Assembly (NCBI GenBank): GCA_003313425.1
Contig: NHZP01000017.1
Coordinates: 186,001 to 250,000 of the forward strand
Direction of reading: 5' to 3'
Length of the DNA: 64,000 bases
From: Pseudopyrenochaeta lycopersici
Lineage: Eukaryota; Ascomycota; Dothideomycetes; Pleosporales; Pseudopyrenochaetaceae
How positions within the stretch are numbered: the stretch's first letter is position 1; each line of letters starts with the position of its first letter. Below, piece after piece: positions 37,217 to 46,200 of this stretch. A program made the translations under genes and the position numbers. The notes beneath the pieces were generated by a model that was not told the DNA's origin, made no database searches, and was given only the letters and a program-made list of their open reading frames with translations.

Positions 37217-40200
37217 ATGACCCAAGTCGATGTAATTCTTGTGAGGCTTCTACCTCCAAAGCCCGTAGACCCCAAGGACTTTGCAGCCGCTTTGACCCTC
37301 ATCTCCCTTGAGCTTTATGACCTCTCCCTTAGGACGGGCAGCAATGGCAGGCTCATCGGCATTGCCAGTGGGCTAATTCCTGAAACTTCGACAACTTTGG
37401 ACATAGAAACCCTGCCAGATCGTAACAATCTCAACGCCTTGAAGAATGCGATTTTACCCCATTTTGATGAGAGAGATCCCTTCAAGTTGATGACTCAACC
37501 TCCAACGCTCTGCTGTGTCGCAACAGCTCTAGTCTTGGTAAACCGGCCAATAGATGAACAGGAGTTTCCAACACAAGATTCTTTCGACATACGCATCCGG
37601 CTTACGGCCGCTAATGGCATTGATGTCTCGAATTCTGTTGATTATAACATCTCCGGTGTCGAACGTATCAGCCTGGATGATTTTGCCCTACCAAAACGGC
37701 CTCAGCTATTTGAGAAACCGGCAGCAGGATATCTCTTTCTTCCCGAGTTTGCATCGCTCCACAACCCGGCTGGCGATGTTGGCCAGGTGCGAACGGGCCC
37801 AGATGGAATGGCTCCGCCTTTCAAATCGCTACTCGACGCAATGAATAGAGTCTTGGAGAAAGAAGATGTGCCACTAGAGCAGAGAACGACGCCTCTGAGT
37901 CAGGCAGAATGTGCACACATCGCTTCCGAGTTGGCCTGGAACCATACTACACATCCGCCTCCGGATGACCCAAGTCCTCAAGATCTCTCGCAATGGTATA
38001 CGACCGGGAAAACTTCGGATCAAGAAGAACAGAGACGCCAGAAGTTTGAAGGTCAGCTCAAAGCGCACGAGGCAGCGCTCCGCAGTGAGGCTCTACGTTT
38101 ATCAAATTTCGTTTATTCTCTCTCTGCTGCTTTTGAAGCCGAAAGGCGGACTTGGAAAGCAACAAAAGCGGCTTTCACGTTTCCTATAGATACCCCGGCC
38201 AACAGCACGTTAGACACATCAGTTCCAACTGGCACGGTCGTGGTTGCAGCACAGGAAAATGCAGGAACAGACTTCAAATTTGCCGTCCCAGCCGCCTTTT
38301 TCTACGCGCTCAGTACGCCCTTCAGTCCTGGTATCTCCATCGATCAGCGCTATGAAGCCGCCCTCATAACTACTGAGACAAGGCTGGTGGCTCAAATCCA
38401 GGCTGCTATCGAGGCCGGAGTAATTTCCGATTCTGAAAAGTTCCTGTCGGTGGAGCCAACCAAATCTATCAATATTTTTCAATGTGCACGTCGAATTGTA
38501 GCACTCGGTGGCGTCAATCCTTCGCTTCGTCAACTTGAGATCTCTGTACCTACTCCAGTCGGGATACCCGCTGTCAGTGACATCATCACTGGCTGGCTCG
38601 CCTTCTCAGACACGCAGACACAAATATTGCCCGTATTTTGGGAAGCAAATGATGGAGTTGCAATAAATCACGCTCAAGGATATCTAACGTTGGTCCTTTG
38701 GTTTGTGTCCAGAGGATCTCAAGAACTAATAAAAAAGTTGATTCAAGACAGGCCCCAAGGCCTGGGTTTGAAGAATGTTGATGATCTTGCCGCTGTGACA
38801 GATTCCATGTGGAAACAATTTTTCGGTGTGGAGAAACCCAGCTCTGGCAATATTCTAGTTCCTCAACCATATCCTAATCTGCTTCCCATTTTTTTGCAAA
38901 TTGGCGATCTCAAGCAACGAGTCCAAGCCTGGATCATCCACCTTCAACGGTTCTTTTCCGTTACATCGGAAAATCTATCGACTACCCTATCACATATAAC
39001 TTTCGTGTCCGACTTCCAGTTACCCTCAACCGATCTTCTCTCGCTCTTCATCACTGCATTCTCCAAGGCCACAGGAAAAGATACCGCCCAGTTTACGTTT
39101 GCAGATAAGCTGGACCCAAGTCTCATTACTCAAGCCATTTCATCAATCTTCCCAAAAGCTGACCAGGAGCGTGAAAGGAACAGCCTCACTCGGATGGTCG
39201 AAGTAACTAGCAATCTGTATAAAATGACGCAGATTGGTAAAGATGAGGTTCAATTCTCTCTGATGGAATCGCTGTACGCTAGAGGTGTCCTTGACATAGA
39301 AGTGGTCGCCGGTGCAACGCTCTCTGATCTCCAAAATGCGTTACGTGGCACTATGGCTTTTGGTTATGCGTCCCAGATCTACAAACATACGCAGGTGATC
39401 ACTGGTCTCAGCACAAAGGCCACTAATGCAGTCCAGTCCGAGAGCTTCTGTCCCATTAATCCCGATGGGCACCTCGTCAACTTCATTCCGCAAGAACACC
39501 TATCTCCATTTGGCCCGATACAGTATCTCCATGAGCTTATTCAGTTATCAACAGGCTCAACTGATCTTCTGACCATATTGGGAGCGAGAAGAGGTGCTTT
39601 GGCTATGCTACTGGCGAACGCATCAAACAATAATGCACTGATTCCACGAATTGATATTGTCAATGAGCACCTGGAAGCACTTGCAACCCATCCAAGGATT
39701 CCTACTGGGCAGATATACAATACAGACAGTGAAATGGCCATCATCGACTTCCCAAGGCTTGCAGCGATGCCAGAGAATTCGTCCCCTGCGGCCTTAGTGA
39801 AAAGTACCACTGCATACGAGAACTTACGCAAGAGCTTTGACTCACCTGCCCTCCCGTATTCCCAGTACCTTGACGTAAATCGATCTTATCTTCGTCAGCT
39901 TGGTACTACACGATTACAAGTCCTGCGCACATTTCAGCGTGATACTACAGATTTCCCAATGGCCACTACGGAACAGATGAAGCCTCGCGATTTTGATGCT
40001 AGTAGATGGCGGCTACCATGCCACTTCAATGCTGCTCTTGAGTACATTGGCATTTCGTACGAGGAGTACGAAGAACTTTATAGTGGAAGTAAACTCGAAC
40101 CAGGCCGCCTGCGCACACTTTTCGGTTTCACAAATACTCCAGCCGTAACTGAGCCAAATTCTACATTTCCATCCCAACCACCTGAGCCAAAAGTTACATC

Positions 40201-43200
40201 TCCATCTCAACTAACTGAGTCGCAAACTACACCTGCATCCCAACCAACCGCCGCTGGAGATCAGTCAGAAACGAAAGCACCTGAATGGGATCCATCACAA
40301 CATGCGTATGCCATTGGAGACATGGTTCTATATAACAATGAAGTATTCCAAGCCCGTCAATCTCATACATCGGAACCAGGATGGCGGCCTGGTGGGACAG
40401 TTGCCGCATTATGGCGCAGGCCGACACCCAAAGGCAAAACGGAGTGGCAAGTCAATACCCATTATCTTGTGGGTAGTCTTGTCACATATTTGGGGAAGCC
40501 ATATTCTTGTATCTCTGAGCACACTTCGGATGCACCAGACTGGACACCTATGTTAGCACCTGCGTTATGGGTGCCGAGCAGTGACAGTGTCAATCCTCCT
40601 GAGATCAAGCCTGGTGGCCAAGCAAATATTCCTCCACCCTTGGGTCCTATCCCTCCTTCCTCGGGCATTATTCCTCCACTCTTGGGCCCTACTCGTGGTG
40701 AGCCAAATACAGGCGGTGAAGATTGGACTAAGACAGTCTTGAGGTTGAGCGAGTTTCTCTCGAGAACTGGGCTCACGTATCCCGAGTTTGTTGAATTTGC
40801 CGGCTCTCACTTCTTGGAGGTATCAAGTTCTCTACCTTCAAAAAAATTCCCCAGTTCTGAGCCCCGCTGTTTGCGCTTGATACGAATTGTGTTCGACAGT
40901 TCAGACGTCCTTTCTAGCTTACGTAAAGCTATCATTTTCATACGCCTTTGGCGGTCGCTTCGAGAAAGTTTTCATTCCAGAATTAATTTTTCGACCATGG
41001 CTAAGATCTGCATCACACTTAAGTTGTTTGCAGAAGCAGATGGCACAGTCAATAGTGACTTCATTCGTCAGCTTGCCTCTCTCCTTATGATGATAGATTA
41101 CATGCAGATACCCCTCGGCTTCCTACTCTCTTTGTACTCAACGCAACCAACTGGAGATTTGAAACAAGTTTCAGCCAAGTTCGTTGAATATCTAGAGCAT
41201 TGGCTAGTATCTAGTGAGATATGTAGAATTCGAGGCGATGGATTCAGCGCAATCCTCAGCGACAATCTGGAGCTCGTATCACGTCTTTCGGGTTTCTTAA
41301 GCACAGCAAACTCCTCCGATAATTGGTACGACTCTCCAACCAACACAATTAGATTTCTCGAGGCCGTTTCGCATTTCTACGAGTCGAGCTTTACAACTGG
41401 CGACTTGGCCTTCCTTTTCACTGCCTTGCCTGAACTCCCGGCCGACAATATATTCTGTTTTCAGAATTCTGTTGAAGCCACGCAGGAACCACTTCATTTT
41501 CCACAGGGTAGTGTATATGATCTTTGGACGCTTAGAGAGAGCTTGCTTAAGGTTGATTTTGAAGAATATGAGGCAGAACTCTGGACTTGGTCTTTTATCC
41601 TGACGTCAATCGCAGATTTCGGTTACACAAATATCAATGCCATTCGTATTATGGCCGAGCACTTTTTCCCAACTATCGTAGAGACTGGTGCTCAAACCAT
41701 AAGCAAGGAGAAGCGTCGATTTTACGCTGACCTTACTGTGACGGATGCGTCGATGTGGATCGCTCCGTTCGAGTTCGAGTTTGCTTCTAAACAGCTCTCC
41801 TTCCAACTTCCGCTTAAAGATGAGGATTTGTTGAATGCGCTGAGGGAAAGTCGTACCTTGCGTACCGAAGAGCAACAGGCAATCAAGAACTTGTACTTCG
41901 CACCTCGCGCTATGTTGGCACCTTTCGCTCCCATCTTCGAGGATTTCAATCTCGCGGTCGATTTTCTCAGTAAGAGCGAAACTGACCAAGAACGCTGGAA
42001 ATTCTTCCAAACGCAATTTGCCAAGTTCTATAAACGCACTAAGGTTGTAGCTGCACATCTGGCACAACATGCAGTGTACACGACTTTTGGTCGAGATGCT
42101 TCATCAACGGATGTGGAAAAGGCGTGGACAATTCTCGATCACATTCTTGCAGACGAGAACTACCCCAAAGACACGGCTAAAGGATGGGAGGGCCTGCAAT
42201 CCAAGGGAGCCTCATCCTCCATGGATGAGTTCTTGTGGGAGCCAAAGCTTTCTGGAAGTGCATTTGCTGCCTTGCTTGGGCTCCTCGGGACTGGTCTCAA
42301 AGAAGAATACTATCTTGATCCCGAGGGAAAACAGGAACTAGCTTGGCGAACAATATCTTCTAGCTTGTCTTCATTTGGAAACAGTGCAAGAAACGAATGG
42401 AATGTGCCTGTTCCAACCATACTTCCACCTCTAGAGGATAGCCCTGAGCTACTGGATAATAGGTACGTCACTGTGCGCAATGGCATTGCAATCCGTGACC
42501 AGGATGGTTTACTGATCGGTGGAACCAACGGATTTGAGGTCCGCTGGAAGGGATTCATGATATTCGACGAGACCGGGCAGTACGAGTTCAAGGCAAGCAC
42601 GACCGGATCAGACTCGGACTTCACAAGTGAACAGCCATGTCATCGAGACTGTCAATCTTACTGGACAGTCGATCTTAAACGTGGCTCTAGAAAGTGGTCT
42701 ATCCTGCACCACGGAAAGAAGCCTCGTAGTGGTGTTCCAACCCAGTATTCCAGGCCCTTCCTTCTTCAGAAGGGATCATACGAGATCGAGATTCGTTTTC
42801 GGCAAGCCAATCCTGAATTTGCAATTACAGGTTATGCAGATGATCATGTCCGATCACGTCACACCGGCTTCCAGCTTCAATATCGAACTTCGGGCAGAGG
42901 TGACGATTTTGTGACCGTGCCCAAGTCAATACTTTTTGCGCAATCCAAGAGTGCGAGTCTTGCTGACGGTGTACCTGTAGCTACAGGTACACCCGCACAT
43001 AACTTCCTACAGGACCAATATTACAGCACGATTCGCGACATTCGCCGAACGTATCAACGTGCATTCAAAGCTATGGTACTTTCACTCCATTTTCAGTTAT
43101 CCACTCAGCCTGAAAAGCAATGCAATGGATTATCCGAGCTCCAATTCCTGCTCGCCAATGCCTCGCAGTTTGCCGGAATGAGCTATTATCGAGACGATAA

Positions 43201-46200
43201 AAACTCAAGATATTCATCTCACCTTGCAGATTTCAACTTTAATCTCCTTCCAGTTTATGATCCTTTCGATGCACCTTCCAACGCTTTGGACAGCCGAGCA
43301 AATCCGTCTCCTCAGCGTCAAGCCGCATTGTTCGATTGGTTCGAGCGATTATTCCAATATACAAGTTTGCGCTCTTATCTGAGACTGTCTAATTATCGAA
43401 AGCCGCTATGGTCCCTCTTCTACGATGCAAAGACGCAGAATGCACAATCCGCAGACCAACTACTCCTCCACCTCGGCATCGATATCAGTACCGCGCCGAT
43501 TGCTCTAAATTACTTGACCGTGCTTGATACGGGTATCGAGCAGTCTATCACTCTGACTTCTGCGGATCTCTCCGATGAACGCTGGTCTTACAGGGTTTGG
43601 AGAACAGGACAGTGGATCCAAGGCATCCAAAAGACCATTTACACTCGCAAAATCGAGCGGGCCAGCCCAGCACTATGGGCTGCCAGTGCGGGCACACTCT
43701 CCACGGCCCCACAGATAGGCTTAGGGAACTACTCTCTTGTGAAATTCGTCTCAGATGCATTTCTGGACACGGCGACTGACCCCGCTGTTCCGGCTGGCCT
43801 CAAAGATCTTACAGCACTGAACAGCGGGCTACGGGAGCGTGCGCGGGCTTCACTTCTGGCGTATTTATGCAGCGGGGACAAGATATCGCTGCAAGCATTT
43901 CGAAGTTATGGTTTTGCTCGTAGGAGTTCTCATCTGTCGAATCTTCTGCTCATTGATGTTGACTGCCACATCGATGAAATGACTACTAGAATTCAGGATG
44001 CCATTCAGGCTGCCCAGATGTTGGTAGAAAGGGCGAAGCTCGGTCTAGAATCCCAGTTCTCCCCCTCTTCCAATTTCACCAACCAGTGGAGCTCCATATA
44101 TGCATCCTTTCCCTGCTGGCAGTCATGGAAGCGACGGACCCTCTACTCGGAGAACTGGATCCACTTTCAAGATATGAAACGCGCAAGAGAGCATGAATAC
44201 TTCCAGCTCCTGGAGGGTGAACTGAAGCGTGATGCAAATACTGTTCCTTCTCCCGCGGCTTCTAAATGGTGGGATCCGGGTGCCAAGCTACCGTCTGGTG
44301 GACCATTTCTCGCCTTCCAGGATGAGCAAGCAGCTATACTCAATGATATCTCTTCCGACAGTAATGATGGCTTTGAGCTTGTGGCTGCGCCTCAGTTTAG
44401 CGGAAGACCTAGTTTAGTTCTGGGATCAATAAAGCAACAGGATAGAGCCTTTTCGAGCAGTCCTAGTAGCAGTCCTTCAACAGTCACAGTCCTGACCCCC
44501 TCGACCGATGAGGCTAGCCCTGTTCCGCAGAGTGTAACGGAGATCCCGCTCTGGGTTAGAGCAGCAATCAATCTTGGAACACGATTCGTTCGCATAGCAG
44601 CTGCCGGTCCTCCGCCGCCAACGTCATTTCCAGCAGACTGGGCTTTGAAGGAAATAGATAGCGACAACAATTCCACAGACTTAGTTCCCGAAAGCAGTGC
44701 ACCATATATCGACGAGTACTGGTTTTGGATCTCCGATGGGTCCAACTTTCAGGAAGAGGGCACTACTCGTGATCCAGACATCGGGTCTAAATCGAATCTA
44801 GATTCGACCTCGACTTGGGATTCTCCAGAAGGATTGCCAAAGCTTTTGCAGTGGAAGGCAAATCCTTCTGTTTACCTAAACTGGAGTCGCGTTCGTCAAG
44901 GACGTTTTGATCCTCCGGCACGCTCTGAAGCTGGAGTCGACGTTGGCTCTGAAGGTAGTCCGCAACTGAAATTTATCAAGCGCAAGGGCGACTCATTGAT
45001 CTTCGCAATTGCGGGCTCTTTGCATCAACCTGGTTTCCCTAAAGCAGAATTCGACTCGGTAGGAGCAACTGGATTCCGCTACAACATGCCTGATGACCGT
45101 GCAACTGTTGTTCCTGAAGTCTCAGTTGCCCCAAGCACATCAGTATTTCCCGCATCGCTTACGTCCTATCCATTCTTTATTTATCATAGCCCTGGAGCAC
45201 CATACACGCCTGCTCCGAAATACAGCGTAGGGCTGACACTTGCCATGGCTCTTCGGATACGAGGTTCTTCGGATCTGGCCCTGCAGTGGTGCCAGTTGGA
45301 GTACGACCCACTGCTTCGAAATAACCAATGGGCACACTGCAAACCAGATCAAAATCCCGAAAAAGACATCAAGGGTGATTCCAGATATAATGCGCTGTCT
45401 TATTGCTCTCACATTGCACAAGACCCGGAGATCGTGCGGAAGCGAGCAATCACCCTCGTATACCTAGAAACTCTTCTCGAAAAAGCAACGTCCACGATAT
45501 ACAAGGGCGGCTCTGATAACTATCGGCTGGCTCAGGTTACGTTTGACTGTTTAGATCATGTGCTCGGCTCTCCTCCGGACACGCTAAACTCGGAAGATTT
45601 AGGCCTGTCAACCAATTCTGTGATGACAGTGAAGGATTTTGTCTCATCATCAGCATCTCTGAACCCACGGCTTCTTGCTATTTATGATGATCTCGCAGCA
45701 AAGAAAGACCAACTGCGCCACCTTGTATCTGACCTTCGCGTTTCTTCCTCAACTCATTTCGACGACTTCGCTTCGCTACACAGCCCCGCACGCTATTATC
45801 GATTCAGACCCCTCTTCCAAAAGGCCTTAGATATTGTCAGCATGGTTCGTGAAACAGGGTCTAGTCTCCTTCAAGCCTTTGAGAAAGGGGACGCCGAATA
45901 CCTCGCCTCGTTACAGACTATGCATGAGAAGCAAATTCAAGCTTTGACCCTAGACGTGCGCCAGAACGAATGGCGAGAATCAGACTGGCAACTCCAGGCC
46001 CTTGAAAAGGGAATGGAAAGCGCACAGACGAGGCTGCGGTATACACTTGATCTGCTCGCTCGCGGCGTAAACAGTAATGAACATGCCTACGAGGGAACCA
46101 ACGGGACGAGCATCGGCTTCAAAACTTCTGCCGCCGTCTCTGATGGCATTGCAGAGACTACTGGTGTTATTCCCGATATGTGGTTTGGTGGCGCAGGTAT

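Noticed and set aside
36540..37217. Overlapping ORFs of 60-118 codons between the divergent genes
   Set aside because: They overlap on both strands, have no recognisable domain and atypical composition. They are most likely chance ORFs in a promoter region.
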